This document shows positions 1 to 12,549 of a DNA stretch of 64,000 nucleotides, one piece after another. The notes below the pieces were generated by a model. It was not told the DNA's origin. It did not search any database and saw only the letters and a program-made list of their open reading frames with translations. Origin of the DNA: Maratus speciosus (Eukaryota > Arthropoda > Arachnida > Araneae > Salticidae); assembly GCA_963932465.1 (NCBI GenBank), contig OZ010791.1:621371800-621435799 (forward strand), written 5' to 3'. Made by a program: the position numbers and the translations under genes. Each line of letters begins with the position of its first letter. Positions within the stretch are counted from its first letter, which is position 1.

Positions 1-231
1 CTGTAATTAAACTATACATATCCGATTTTCATAAAATTTGAAATGGCTCGACAAAATTTTACAACAATCTTATATTTCAAATTTCAGACCATTCGGTTGG
101 GTAATTTTTGCTCTGTTATATGCGGACAGACAGACGGACGGACAGACGGACGGACAGACGGACAGACGGACGGACTGAACGACGACTATAGGTGCTACGT
201 ATTTATATAATTACGAACGCACCTAAAAATG
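1..231 (-). mobile_element. Repeat B copy 1, truncated by window start
   Basis: Reverse orientation of the 17 kb copy. It shows the same segment before the tetranucleotide run, a 50-bp GACA/GACG array at about 124-173, the hairpin and the terminal ACGAACGCACCT ending at 224, followed by AAAAATG as in the other copies. Confidence 0.7.
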
Positions 232-238
232 GACGATT

Positions 239-1250
239 TTAATTTGAAACAGAAATATGACCATGAAAGCAGTCCATCAACTGAAGAAAAAATCGACATG
301 CACTGTAACAATGACAAGTTGCACTTGAATAAAATTTTGAAGAAATAAAGATTTCCTTACAGACAAGCTCACAAAAAATTATGAATAATAGGATGTGACT
401 GGAGAAGCTGAGTTCCGAAAGCACCGTAGGAAAACGGTTTCACCAAAGGCAATAGATAAAAATAATAGCACAGAAATGGACATTGATACACATAAGTTTT
501 ACAGTAAAGAATTATAAGAAATACAAGAAAATTTCGGGAATTTAGTAATGGGCTTAAATGACAATGTTCCCTATATCAAGAGAATATTGCAGCAATGCAT
601 TCCATATTTAAATTACAATTGTGCAAGGGAAAAGTTAATAATGTTTGCACCTGGATATGAGAAACCGGATGTACATGACTTGCAGAGTCAAATAGAAATA
701 AACCAAATCCCAACTCACTTAACAAACCTTTTACTCATGCGATGAAATTCAAAGACTATTTGGGTCACGCCGTCAAACTATATACTCGTACTTTAACATT
801 CACAACAGCTTATCTTTATGGCGTTGCATATAATGAAAGAATCTTTAGTCAAATGAAAATTAAAAATATATATATTGCAAGCTACAATGAGGGATGACAG
901 ACTTGACAGCCTAATGCTTCTAAAATATGAAAGTGAAATAGGGAATTTTATTAAACTAAGCGATGTTATTAACAGGTGGGCTTCTTTGAAGACCACAAGA
1001 ATTAATATTAAGTGAAAACTAGTCCGATGTGCCAATCCTAAAATCTTCTTCTACTCCATACATGTTAATGCCTCAAAATTTGTAATCACAGTGCCAAAAT
1101 TAAATGACAATTCTTTGCCTATAATAACAAACTCTAAAGGTATAGATTTGTTGAATTATGTGCATTTAAAAAGGAGATATAAGCATAGTATTTTTCAAAC
1201 AAATCATTGAATTTTGGCACCCAGCCTCTTAGATGTCTGCAACCAAAATT
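239..1250 (+). pseudogene. Decayed hAT-type transposase remnant (weak)
   Basis: Around 790-1015 the plus strand reads fragments resembling a hAT C-terminal dimerisation region. In one frame there is TTAYLYGVAYNERIFSQMK, and after a frameshift MRDDRLDSLMLLKYESEI. The pattern of a C/S-rich strand, an ER.FSQMK-type motif and a following DDRL segment is typical of that domain. The upstream open frame at 548-745 (65 residues) is not recognised and may belong to the same relic. Stops and shifts make it non-functional. Confidence 0.4.
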
Positions 1251-1344
1251 CCTTACTCAAAGTGAACAAAAGCGATAGCTTTGGACAGTATAGATCCAAG
1301 CCTAATAAGGATCTATTTATTTGGAAGTGCTACTTATGCGGAAT

Positions 1345-1640
1345 ATGAAGTTTGACTAAATTTCGTGGATTAGTTTTTAAGATACAGCTATCGCAAAATC
1401 GCGAAAAATTCTGCATAGCGGCGCCACTTGCTATATGATATACATAAAAAGCTAATCTGCATCAAATTATGTCAAGGTTTAACAGAATATGACGTTTGAT
1501 AAAATTCCGTGCCATAGTTTTTGAGATATAATTATCGCTAAAATCATCTAAATCGTGAAAAATGCCGCATAGCAGTGCCACCTGTTGGACGATTTGCACC
1601 AAAAACAAATCAGCACCAATTTTTATCAAGGTACAGTCAA
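1345..1640. repeat. Two diverged tandem units of about 145 bp
   Basis: The segment starting TTTGACTAAATTTCGTGG (about 1351) is repeated from about 1495 as TTTGATAAAATTCCGTG. Both share the TAGTTTTT.AGATA, TATCGC and GTGCCACCTG-like blocks and end near TCAAGG. A third partial unit follows the 143-bp element (from about 1790) and ends at a short GACAGACAGA run. Confidence 0.6.
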
Positions 1641-1776
1641 ACCTCGTTAACACGAACTGTTTCCGATTGTCTCGTCCAGTTGTATGTAATGTAGTTAAGT
1701 TCCGATAACACGAACTACTTTTAATACGAACAAAAAAAGTTTCCCCTTGGGTGTTCGCGTTACGGAGGTTCGACTG
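1634..1776. mobile_element. 143-bp pogo/Tigger-like MITE
   Basis: TA flanks (1632-1633, 1777-1778) and inverted ends CAGTCAAACCTCGTTAAC and the complement of GTTACGGAGGTTCGACTG. CAGT... ends with an xACCTCGxTAA core and TA duplication are typical of pogo/Tigger derivatives. It interrupts the tandem units around it. Confidence 0.75.
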
Positions 1777-4042
1777 TATAAGGGAATCTCTATAGTTTTA
1801 TTAAATTTCGTGCATTGGTTCTTGTGTTAGAGCGCCCACAAAATTTGTATCACATATAGACAGACAGATATTTTCTAAAAACAGTCGAATCGTGTTCAGG
1901 ACTTACTAAAACGTATAAATCAGTCTAAAACCGGAAGTCGAATGTTTTCACGAATCCAATACTTTCTTCTTGTAAAGATAGAAGAAAGTAAAAAGCGTAT
2001 TTATTTTTTTAGTAAACAAACCCATAATTAGAATTTTTATGTTTTCAGTTTCAGAATTTTTCTTTGGAAAGGAATTTTTTATGCAAAAGTATCATTATAA
2101 TTATTACTCACATTGTGCATATTATTTTAGTCGAAAATTGGAGTAATTTGTTTCAAGTTGGGAAATTTTTGAATTCTCCCCCCCGAAAAAATATCTGTGG
2201 CTACGCCCCTGCATATCTGTATTTTATGAAACACATTGAACGATGTCTTAATATCGTGCTGTTATCTCCGGGAGAATCTGCTGCGTGGGCAGGGCAGAAA
2301 AACACCTCTGGAATCACTGCTATTATAAGCGCAATGATAAAAGCAAATACATTGCATCACAACTCTGAAGTGTAATGGTTTTTGGAAATGAAAACAGTTA
2401 TGCATTTCAAAGGGAGAAGTTTACGCATTTAAAAAATAGTACTTTAAATTAAAGAATTGTTTTTCAGTTTCAAGTGTCTAATGTAATCCGGGACATGTAC
2501 AGAAATTGTGAGCTCCGATAAATTACATTTATGGCTCCTCTACCTGATTGCCTAAGTCAAGTGCAGCAGGATTACCGGATCACTGGGATCTAGTGTAGAC
2601 CCTATTTGCTCCACCTCCTCTAATGCCTGTCTATGTTCATACTTTATACTAAATTGACCCCTCACGAAACCTTCTTCAGCCCCAGAGCTCAGTAATACTG
2701 TCCCATTTGCCCCCCCCCCCCTCCACTGTGTACGCCCCTGAATGTAATTAAAAAATGACATAGTGACCAAAATAATAAATTTATTTGTTAAATAGTCTAC
2801 AAAAAAAAAAAAAAAAAAAAAAAGAATTACATTCCAACTACATTGAAATTCAAAAATAAATTCGATCAACTTCATGTCGTATTTTACAAATACAAGTACA
2901 AATCTAATCTGACAGAGTTTGATAAGTCTTTAAAAATGGCACCTGTAACGTTTGTGTAAATTGTTTAGAACAATTATTAAAACTAACAATGTGCAATAAA
3001 AAATATTTGAAAAAGCTCAGTAACTACTATACAGTGGGTATTAAAAATGATTTAATTTAATTGATACTGCAGTAAAATAATTTATTTATGGATACTGCAG
3101 ATAGGATTTATTGGTTGATATTAGAGAACTAGAATTATATATAAATACATAAAAATTTATTTAATATATAAAAATATATAATGAACTTTAACAACTTGTA
3201 AGCGAAAAAGTTTTTTTCACGCATGAGCGAATTGAGGTGCCTATTTTATTTTAATGGTTTTTAAATCCAGTATTTTTATTATCAGACGGGCGCATATGAT
3301 AAGTCGCCAAATATTGACCCCATCGCCATCCTTTGTATTGATTTTTTTTTCGGATTGAGTTCCGGCCCGACCATGATCTTCATAAAAAATGTAGCAAAAT
3401 GTAGCTCTGGTCTTGACCCACATGCCAGACCTGGACTTGTACCAGGGTTTTAAAAAAATCCGGCCCATTTTTTTAATCCTCGCCCCCTCACCGATTTTTT
3501 TTTTCATATACCCTAGGGTTTGTAGAAAACCCAGTTCGGGTGAGTTTTATTTTTTTTAAAAACACTTTTTTTTTTTTTATCCTGACCCGTAAAGACCTCT
3601 AGATGATAAGTGCCAATTTAAATTTCCCTATCAGCATAAATATTTAATCCGTTATAGAGAAACTTAGCTTGTGCTCAGACATGCATATAAGAAAACAAAA
3701 TTGTTTAGATGTATAGACAAACAAACAGTGTAAAAAAGTGTGCTTAAATATTCCTTATTTCTTACTTTATCTAAATTTGTGTAACAAAATGTTGGCTTGT
3801 TCGGTGTCGGGAATAAGTGTAGGGAGGGCGTGGCAGAGCCACAGCGTTATCGACAGATCTGAATATTCATGAACTTAATTTAGGTCAAGCCTTATTGCGA
3901 ACTCTGAGCAGCTGTTGGTCACACCCCCCTCCCTCCAATTTTGAACATTGTTTAATTTAATGGCTGAAAAGTGAAATTTCATACATTTTCCAATACTAGT
4001 TGCAAAAAAAAATATATATATATATACTATATATATTGTATT
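1777..4042. other. Repeat debris, no gene seen
   Basis: AT-rich. Around 2170-2212 a C-run is followed by TGGCTACGCCCCTG, and around 2708-2741 by ACTGTGTACGCCCCTG; both look like hAT-type ends. A poly(A) of about 24 lies at 2801-2823. About 3240-3601 is a C/T-rich stretch ending AAAGACCTCTA, which resembles the hAT end at 8153. No credible coding exon. Confidence 0.5.
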
Positions 4043-4215
4043 ACAGTTGAACTTGGTCATAACGAGCTCAGTTGGTGGGAAAACCCCATTTTAACGATAA
4101 AAAAATAAAGAAAAATTTGGTGTCATTTAAAAATGCATTGCAGTAAACTCGGTTGTAACAAGGAAAATGCAGATACAACGAGCTAAAATTTTCTAATCTC
4201 GCAATAAAATTACCG
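4043..4215. mobile_element. Pogo-like MITE fragment
   Basis: Begins TTACAGTTGAACTTGGTCAT and contains an internal similar block (AGTAAACTCGGTTGTAACA, about 4143). This fits a decayed pogo/Tigger-type end. The right end is unclear. Confidence 0.4.
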
Positions 4216-4249
4216 TATTCCTTTCTTTTTCCAATCAGAATGTTATTAT

Positions 4250-4425
4250 TATTAGGGATGCCCCGAATATTCGGTATTCAGCCATGTTACCGAATATTCG
4301 ATTTGGCCGAATATCAAACTATTCGGTATGCCGAATATTCAGCTAGGTCGAATAGCAAACTATTCGGCCTTCCGCATATTCGGTTTGACAGAATATCGAA
4401 AAATTCCGCCAAACCGAATATTTAA
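4250..4425. repeat. CGAATATTCGG-rich repeat
   Basis: Starts GGGATGCCCCGAATATTCGG and repeats short CGAATAT/ATTCGG words about ten times. Elements starting GGGATGC.CCGAATATTCGG are common hAT-type non-autonomous repeats in animals. The open frames here follow from this repetition and are not genes. Confidence 0.6.
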
Positions 4426-4731
4426 AAAAACTTTTCAAACATATTTTTTTAAAAACCTGATGCAACATACAACTTCTTCGTTTAACAGTCAACTTATAAA
4501 GATATTCAGAATAATTAGAAATAGAATCATATTTAAATAAAATGGAATGTTTTTACATTATTTATTTGCTATTTGCTAAGTATTATTTAAGAAAATTAAC
4601 CAACCACGAGGATTTTCATGGGAATTAATTATGTACAAATGCAGTTCCTGACCATTGTCCAGTAAATAATCTGTTTCTTGCTAAGATTTTAAGAACAATG
4701 GTTACAATCTCTGAAAATGATCGCCCGCTTA

Positions 4732-6078
4732 CACTGTAAAAAAAAATGGTAACGTTCCATGTAAAATCCAGGAACGTTTCGCCTTTTCTCAGGTTTTCAG
4801 AATAATTTAGCTCTTTCCTGTGAAATTCTGGTTTTCTTATCTGAAACGTTCCTGGACAAAAGTTGGAAACAGCAAAACGCTGCGGCCGCCATTTATTATT
4901 TTTTTTGCCATAATCCGTTGCTCGCGCGCGAGTGTCGAAAACGAATTCCTTAAATGAATGTAAAAAAATCAATATGGAATGCAAATAAATCAATAGACGA
5001 CATAATCCTTTACGTCTCTACTGCCAAGACAATTCAGATGAAATTACAATACCTCTGTGACATCGCTAAGAGATTATCTCTTTATCTCTCGTACTTGTCT
5101 GTGGAATGTTTAACGAGCAGACCGTGTAAAAAAAATACACCTATTATTTGGATCTCTATTAACCAAGAGACCATCAAACATGATTCTCACCGATTTTGAT
5201 TAATTTAAAGTATGTTTTAGAGTTCTTATCTCTAATTATTCTTGTGAAAGGATTTCTTCAAATGGGCCTTAGATTTTCAGAAATTAGATGCCGAGGTTTA
5301 GCATACGTTTCAAATACCCATTAGTTTGCAGCTCTCAACGTGTCTTTCGTGGTGTGGACGCAAAAGGCTCGCACGCCCCCCGTATGGCCCGAGTTCGATG
5401 CTACCTCTTGACTTTTTTTTTCTTTTTTAATTCATTTTATATTTTAACACTTTATTACAATTTGATTTAAATTTGATATATATTTGACACTTTGAATTGC
5501 TGCAAATTTGAATTTTTTTTTTATTTTCGGAAAAAATATACAATTACGTTTAGGTTTTTTTTTCATGAAAATTTATATGTATTTTATCTAACTTGTAAAC
5601 TAACATAATTACTGACGAAAATCCAAAATATTTTATGTCTAGATTTTTTTTCTAATTATTATTTACATTTATATATTTTTACATTTTAAGCAAAGTTCAG
5701 AAACAATATATCATATATATATTTACTTTATTGAATTTTAACTGAAAATTTATTTTTTCGTGTAAATTATAAATAATAATTTTGATGTCAATTTCAAAAT
5801 ATTTTTTCATTCTAACAAATAATGATAATAAAGCGAAAATTGCCAACTGGAAATGTAAAATTCGTCTGCGGATCCCGCATGCTGTGAAATGTCAGTAATA
5901 TTTTGCTGTCAACAGAAATATTCCTGATATTTCGCAGGAAACTTACTGGCATTTCTGTAGAAAGTTTTTAACATATACAGTAAAGTTCCAGTCATTTTCA
6001 AGAAATGTTTCTTGGAAAAAATGGGCAACTCAGCTGCCCATTTTTCCCCAGGAACGTTGCGGAATTTTTTTTACAGTG
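4732..6078. mobile_element. 1.35 kb element with CACTGTAAAAAA ends
   Basis: CACTGTAAAAAAAAATGG at the left is inverted at the right (TTTTTTTTACAGTG). Related subterminal words (GGAACGTT.C, CCAGGAACG) face each other near both ends. The inside (5.0-5.9 kb) is AT-rich without a recognised gene. No convincing target duplication was seen. The CACTG ends suggest a CACTA-like or similar cut-and-paste family. Confidence 0.5.
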
Positions 6079-6729
6079 CATTTACGACCGAGTCTTAAAC
6101 AACATCTACAGTAACGTATGCATAGGACGTCACTATCGCTAAATAATACAAAAATCCTAAAAAAGAAATATCGTCATTCAAGAAATTCGACAAAATAAAA
6201 TCGGCTATATCATGATTCATAAGCCTTCATTTGTTTGTAATATTAATATAGTTACTTAAAATTCAATATAGTTTACAATAGTTCCCTGTTTTATCAGAAA
6301 TCATTCATTTATATTTTTTCAAATTAGCACACGTATTTTAAGTACGCTTTTTTCGTTTTTATGGAAAAATGGCGACAAAAAGATATAATTGCTATTTTCA
6401 AACTATTTTTTCTTTACTTTCTACAGAAATGGAGTACTCGAGTTGTCAAAATTAAACAAACGTCTCTAAAAACTACAAAATTATTAATATCTCAAAAATA
6501 AATGGAGATGCAGTTTTCAAACAAATTGCATTTAAAAGTACTTTTTTTCCCAATACGACGGTATAAACATTGAGAATGTGCGATGCTTAGAAGTTTAAAA
6601 AATTGCAGTAGAGTATTTAACAATACAATAATACATCTGCTTTGTTTGACGGCTGGCTTATACAACGGAACGTTATTTTTTGTAGTCGACACTTTATTCG
6701 TTGGAAGAAAGGAATAGCATACCGGGGGC

Positions 6730-8153
6730 TAGAGGTCTGCACGGACCCGGGCTTAGCCCGAGGCCCGTACACGGCCCGGCCCGCGGGCCGTACCGGTCCG
6801 GCGGAATGAAGGCGAATTTTCAAACAGGCTGGGCCGTGCCGGCAGAATTAGGACAATTTTTTCAACGGGCCGGCAAAAAAATTAATCGGGCCTAACGGCG
6901 CGATATAAGAATTTAAGCGAAGCAGATAAAATACGAGCTGTTTTCAATGAATATGATTTTTTCGAGAAGTATAAATGTGTGTCACGAGCCGATGCGGGTT
7001 TAACAACATCAATACAGAAATGTAACACGTCCATCGTAGAGATCGGCATCGTACAGTTACAAAATGTCTGATTCCGAGTTTAATTTTTTTTTTCAGCAGA
7101 CTCGTGCCGGGACGGAACTGGTCTTAATCGATCTCAGGATGTGTAGAACAGTCATTGTGTTTTGTAGTATTAATAGTGATAATGAACTTCTCTTAACAGT
7201 ATCTTTGGAAATATACCTTAAGGTGGTTCTCATATTCACTGCTCAACAATGCGAAGCTTTCAGACACATTTTCTGACAAAATGTTTAACTATAAAGGCAT
7301 AAAATTGACAGGCCTGCCTATTAAGGCATTTGGAAACGAATAGCTTTTTCCATATTTGATAAATTACTTACAGAGATAAGAGAGATTCATGTCACGTGAC
7401 TGTACGTTTTTCTCCTTTCCTGTGCTATCGCTTCCGGAAATTCGATTCAAAACGCTAACTTTAACAGTATTTTCAGAAAGATATATTGCTTTTATCTATG
7501 AAAAAAAAAAAAACACGTTTACATAGCTTCTGAATTAGAATACCTGCCAATCTTACGCGTTTCCGAAAAGAAAAGAATTCATAAATGTGTCGAAATGTAG
7601 CTCCTTTGGATTTGAGAAAAGCCTTAAAAATGAGAGAAATATTTTCACAAATCTACTTTTTATTATACAGCTTCAAAAGTTATCATGTTTTTAATCCTTT
7701 ATTCTGAACTGCATTAATCTTTTATTGAATCCTTATTTCCATTTTGAAATGTCTGTAGACACGATGACTAAAACACTGTAAGTAATCGTTAATATTTACT
7801 ATTGTGTGTTTTCTGTTTTGCGAACATCATAGTAATGTAAAATATACTGTAAAATGTTCCCATAAATATGTATGTAGTATTCATTAAAAGAATCTTAATT
7901 GTGTGTTGAGAAAAAATGGATTTTTTTTTTTTTTATTGTAGAAATTGTGTCGGGTCGGGCCGGGCCGGGCCGGGCCGGGCCTGTTTTCACTGATTTTTGT
8001 ACGGGCCGGGGCGAGAACTGTAAAAATGGAAACGGGCCGGGTCGGGCCGGGCTCGGGCCGAACTTCCAATTTTTACTCCGGGCCGGGCCAAGATAGCTTT
8101 CGTTCGGGCCGGCCGGGCCCGGGCCTGGAAATTCCGGCCCGTGCAGACCTCTA
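6730..8153. mobile_element. 1.42 kb GC-ended hAT-type element
   Basis: Inverted ends TAGAGGTCTGCACGG / CCGTGCAGACCTCTA, with nearly identical 8-bp flanks (ccgggggc, ccggggct). Both subterminal regions consist of CGGGCC/GGCCCG repeats (6745-6895 and 7950-8140). The AT-rich inside carries no recognisable transposase. It is homologous to 35412-36865. Confidence 0.75.
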
Positions 8154-10003
8154 CCGGGGCTAATAAATATTTAAAATATCGTAAAGGATAGGAGAATTTG
8201 CCAAATTAAAAATAATTATGCACATTAAATGTGAAAGTAGTCGTATTTTTCATACATTTTATTATCTATATTAAACAGGGTGTCAGCGGATTCATGGGCC
8301 AAACTGTAAAGGGAGGCATATAAATATAAAGAAGCAATTTTGGTATAGCAATGGGGTCGGAAATGAAAAGTTTTGGCGAAAAAGAAGAAATGCGAAATGT
8401 TAGCAGGCTACTGCTGAAACTTGAATAGAGAATCCCTGACTGAAACTGAACACAAAAGACACAAGAAAAAGAGGAGGACTTCTTGATGGATGATATAAGG
8501 TTAATGTTTTGATGTTGTTCATAAATTCTTAATTTCAGGTTACAAGCTAAGAAAAAGAAAAACAAGTGTGTAAGTGTGATCACCGATCGCATAGAGGGTT
8601 TCGTTTAATATTCCTTTCAAAACACTTTATCCTTTTGCAAAATCTGTTTGTTCCACATTTCGCAACCAGAGGGCGCACTCTATTCTAAACAAACATCTAT
8701 ACGAACGAAACTCCGTTTTACAACCTATTCGTAGATATATTAGTCGAGGGGATCGGGCCCATAGCACCCGAGATAGATAGTCGCCCCCCTGGCGGTAAAA
8801 AGTGGAACTGAAATATGTAAGGCTATGGTGCATAATATGAAAGAGTGGTCGAAGGGGCGTCGGCAAAAGTTAGAAAACTGCCCCCCGGATGAAAAGGGGG
8901 AGGTTAGAAAAATTGCCTAAAATACACAAGTTAGAGCTCGGAGGGTAATTAATATAAGACTTTTTGAAAATTTTATGATTTGTCATGTGATCGCAAGTGT
9001 TCAGCTATAATTATTCAAAATTTCAAGTCTTCAACTTAATTAGGGGCTCAGTTAGAAATTCTTTTTAAATACACAAGTTAGAGCCTAGACGGGTAAATAT
9101 AAGACATTTTCAAAATTTTATGATTTGTCGTTTGATGTGAGGTGTTCAGCTACAAGTATGCACAATTTCAAGTCTCCAATATACATAGTTTCTGAGAACG
9201 GGCTCTGTGACGGGCAGACAGACAGAGGAGTGAGACGAATAACGTTTCGTCAGATGAACAAAACCCTAAAAAGAAAGAAAGAAAACCCAAATAATGTGAT
9301 GGATTTATTTTAAAAAAATAAATACTTTATGTTCTTGGACATTTCAGTTAAATCATAATTTTTCATAACTAGCCCTATTTTTACACCGAGTTAACATTAA
9401 AATTTTAATGGTTAATTCATATTCTGTGACCCCAGCTCAGTACAAAAATAATTCGTTGATTAAAAGGCAAAAAAAAAAAAAAAAAAAGTTTTATTTTGTA
9501 GACTAGCATTATCAATAGTTCCTTTTCATAGCAGTAAATTGAAGAGCTAAGTGGAAAAAAGGGTTAAGTAACAAAAGTTACATTTGAAGAAATTTGAAGT
9601 GAAAGTTTTTGCTGTAAATTTTACTAATTTATTTTCTGTTTGATACCATGTGTTTAAAATATTAACAGGTATGGTACTAAACTCTCTCAGAAAAACCTAT
9701 TCATATTTAATTTTCAAATATTAAAAATTATTAATAGTATTGACATTATTAAGTATTAAAATATTAAATATTAATGAATAATGTCTTGAATCTTCAAGAC
9801 TAAATAGAATCTTAGTATTTTAGCTTCACCATGTGATAGGATACCTCATAACGCTTTCAACCAAAAGATAAAAAACATTTTTAGAAAATGTAGCATAACA
9901 TGTTCATCCACTCAGCTCTTCAATTGCCTTCCATGACAGTATTAATGGCACACGTATTCGTGTGGTAGGGTGCCCCGTGAGTTCTGGCACACTTATTTGT
10001 GTG
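8154..10003. other. Repeat-derived region, no gene seen
   Basis: Contains a pair of diverged direct repeats: ACACAAGTTAGAGC at about 8928 and 9072, each followed by a TATAAGAC...TTTTATGATTTGTC block. After them come a short GACAGACAGA run and an A-rich tail (9200-9285). A poly(A) lies at 9470-9487. 9944-10007 holds two nearby GGCACAC...GTGTG hairpins. No credible exon. Confidence 0.45.
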
Positions 10004-10011
10004 CCATGGCA

Positions 10012-10547
10012 CAGGGCCGAAACTAGCCTTTTTTGCACCCGGGGTAAAAGTGGATTTTGGTGCCCCTCCCCCACCTCTCTTCCGTAAAGTATATTTACAA
10101 AGAGAGTTTTACTAATTTTCTAATAGCCGACTTATTTTAAAATTTAAAATATGTAACCATACAATATGCAATACTGAACTAAGTAATCTACAATGGCGGA
10201 ACCAAGGGGGAGGTCACGGAGGCCATGACCCCCACTTGAACACCAACAAAAATATTCTAAAGATCATTTTTAAAGTGAAATATACAGTAGAGTCCCGATT
10301 ATCCGAGTTTCCGCTTTAACCGAGTTATTTTCTTCTGATGGCTTCCATTATTATGAAACAGCCTTTATAAATTAAGTGTTAGGTGAAGATGAAAGAGCAG
10401 TCGTAAAAAGTTAGAACTCTGATTTTCTGGTCAGAATGGACAAAAAATAGCCATAGTTTTTTTTTTTTTCAAAAACAAATTATTGCCATTTTTTCCTTCC
10501 CATTCTGACCAGAAAATCAGAGTTCTAACTTTTTACGAGGAAAAAAG

Positions 10548-10582
<35 letters not shown>

Positions 10583-10808
10583 CATTTTTTCCCCCCATTC
10601 TGATCAGAAAACCAGAGTTCTAACTTTTTACGTCTGCTCTTTCATCTTCACCTAACACTTCATTTATAAAGACTGTTTCATAATAATGGAAGACACCAGT
10701 CCATCAGAAGAAATGGTCTATTCCAAAGGTATAATCCTTCATTTGGTGCTCCTTCGTTCTGGCGCCCAGGGCACATGCCCCCTCTGTCCCCCCTTAGTGT
10801 CAGCCCTG
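10012..10808. mobile_element. 797-bp hAT-type foldback element
   Basis: Starts CAGGGCCGAAACTAGCC and ends TTAGTGTCAGCCCTG. A perfect 8-bp target duplication CCATGGCA lies at 10004-10011 and 10809-10816. Inside are a pogo-like start (AGTAGAGTCCCGATTATCCG, 10287) and long inverted arms (AGTGTTAGGTGAAGATGAAA ... mirrored to 10672) around an A-rich centre. It is homologous to 54949-55585 and 63592-64000. Confidence 0.85.
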
Positions 10809-10924
10809 CCATGGCAGTCCATATGTTAAAATGACGATGGATACACAAAATACAAGTTTTGAAGAAGTGTAGCATCCAGCTGTGCTTATTTTTATGTTGC
10901 AGCATAATATATCGAAACAGAGTA

Positions 10925-11207
10925 TTTTTTCTTAAATATCAAGATCTTTATTAATGAGTCTTGTAGCATTAGTTACAAAAAAAGAAAAGAGTTCAGTAGT
11001 AAAAGGCAGAGTGGGGGAGTCTCATTACAAATAAATATTACAAATCTTTCATCAGCCGTGGAAAATAAAAGCTTTACAATGCACAAGCGCAGCAGCATGG
11101 GAAGAACGGTATCTTGTCCGTGATAAAATCGTTTCTCCGAAGGATTCATTACAACTCGGTTGGACTGGTTCCCGGAACCACTTCCTAGGACACGGATTCT
11201 TGGCTTT
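10925..11207 (-). other. Candidate 3'-terminal exon with poly(A) signal, unknown gene
   Basis: On the minus strand the acceptor-like tract ctctccttttcag precedes 11207. A GC-richer stretch follows (11207-11060), then AT-rich sequence with AATAAA at 10952-10947. This is the layout of a last exon with 3' UTR. The reading frame is undecided. One frame ends almost at once, one gives about 51 residues starting KAKNPCPRKWF, and one stays open past 75 codons into the UTR-like part. I recognise no family. An unannotated minus-strand gene may therefore end here. Confidence 0.3.
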
Positions 11208-11499
11208 CTGAAAAGGAGAGTTCAAATCAGTGAAAACTCTTTCATAAAACTCGCTTCTTTCAAGAGCATAAACATATTCAAATTGTTGTTATACAGGGTG
11301 TTCCTGTTTATCGTTCATTCCTAAACAGTCAGTTTTAGAAGTAATTGTTAGAGTAATTGTGTTAGAAAAAAAAGTTCAAATGTTGTTTTTCATACGAAAA
11401 AATTCATTAACGTCAAAATAGCTATTTATTGAAAAAAATGTGAAATTTGAATTTTGATGCGGTTTCTGGATTCTAAATTTAGAAGAACCTTCTAACTAA

Positions 11500-12150
11500 T
11501 ACACTGTAAAAATCCCATTCTTCTACGACCCAACCTTACAGATTAATACTTTGAATTTTATGAATTTTCATCATTTTCTGGCACTAAAAATGGCCTGTTA
11601 TTATTATTATTTTGTTAAAGAAGGGATTTTTATTTTGGACCATGGGAGTTAATAGTTTTTACTTTTGTATCCATGTACAAGTTGTTTTACAAATCTTGCA
11701 GTTCAGGAGGCAGTGTCACAATTTGGCAACCCATTTTAGTGTCGATGATCTTGCTACATATGATAGAAAACGAAATAAGATGACGAAAGTGACAGGTATC
11801 CACCGTACCAGCGGTGGGTATTGCCATAGCAATATAGTACAGTCATATGCAATGCGAAATGAAAGACAACTCGATGACTGATGTTAACTCGACTCGTATG
11901 CATTATCAGTCATCGGGTTGTCATTCATTTCACATTGCAGAGAATTGTGCGACATTGCTATGGCAACGATCCTCATTGGTCCGCCAGCTGACGACTAGTT
12001 TCGTTATGTAATCTATCATGTATAGAAAAATCATCGACGATAATACGGTTTGCCAAATTGTAACTCCTTCCCGGACTATTAAAGTTTATTTCACTACGTA
12101 AGTTGTGTGTGTCACCGATAAAGGTTTTCGCCTCACCTATCACGTAATTC
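11500..12150. repeat. Foldback element, long inverted arms (11714-12062)
   Basis: GTCACAATTTGGCAACCCAT at 11714 is mirrored by the block ending at 12062. The arms include GATGATC, AGATGACGAAAG and ATTGCCATAGCAA and meet near 11885. A single arm of the same family lies at about 39820-39975. The centre reads TGATGACTGATGTTAACTCG. The plus-strand open frame here is a by-product of the arms. Confidence 0.65.
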
Positions 12151-12549
12151 CATGTTAAGGGTGTACTAAATCTAAAAAGGCAACTTTCTCACATAAGTTT
12201 TAATTTATTTTTGTTCGAAAATGCATGAAACTAGTTGGTGTTGTTGTTCAGAAACTATGTCATCAAGCTGTTTTTCCCCATTTTATTGCAAACGCAATAG
12301 ATCTATCAGAAAATAGTGTCAAAGTGGACGTTTTGACCTGAATTTCCGCGCGAAAGTAGAAAAATCACTTAAGAGCGGTCGAAAAACGGGTTTGTCACGT
12401 GACGTGACCAAAATCCCTTCTAACTCAATGGGTAATTGATTGATCAAAAAATGGAAAAACAGTTCAATTCCAAATCGCTTCCATGGCCAGGCTTTACATT
12501 TTTATATCTTTCCGTTAAAAAATAAATTTGTAAATGTGTCGAAACGTTT

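Noticed and set aside
124..173. GACA/GACG run as a functional regulatory array
   Set aside because: It sits at the same place in other copies of repeat B, so it is part of that repeat.
7899..8163. Gly/Pro/Arg-rich open frames
   Set aside because: Produced by CGGGCC repeats at the end of a hAT-type element.
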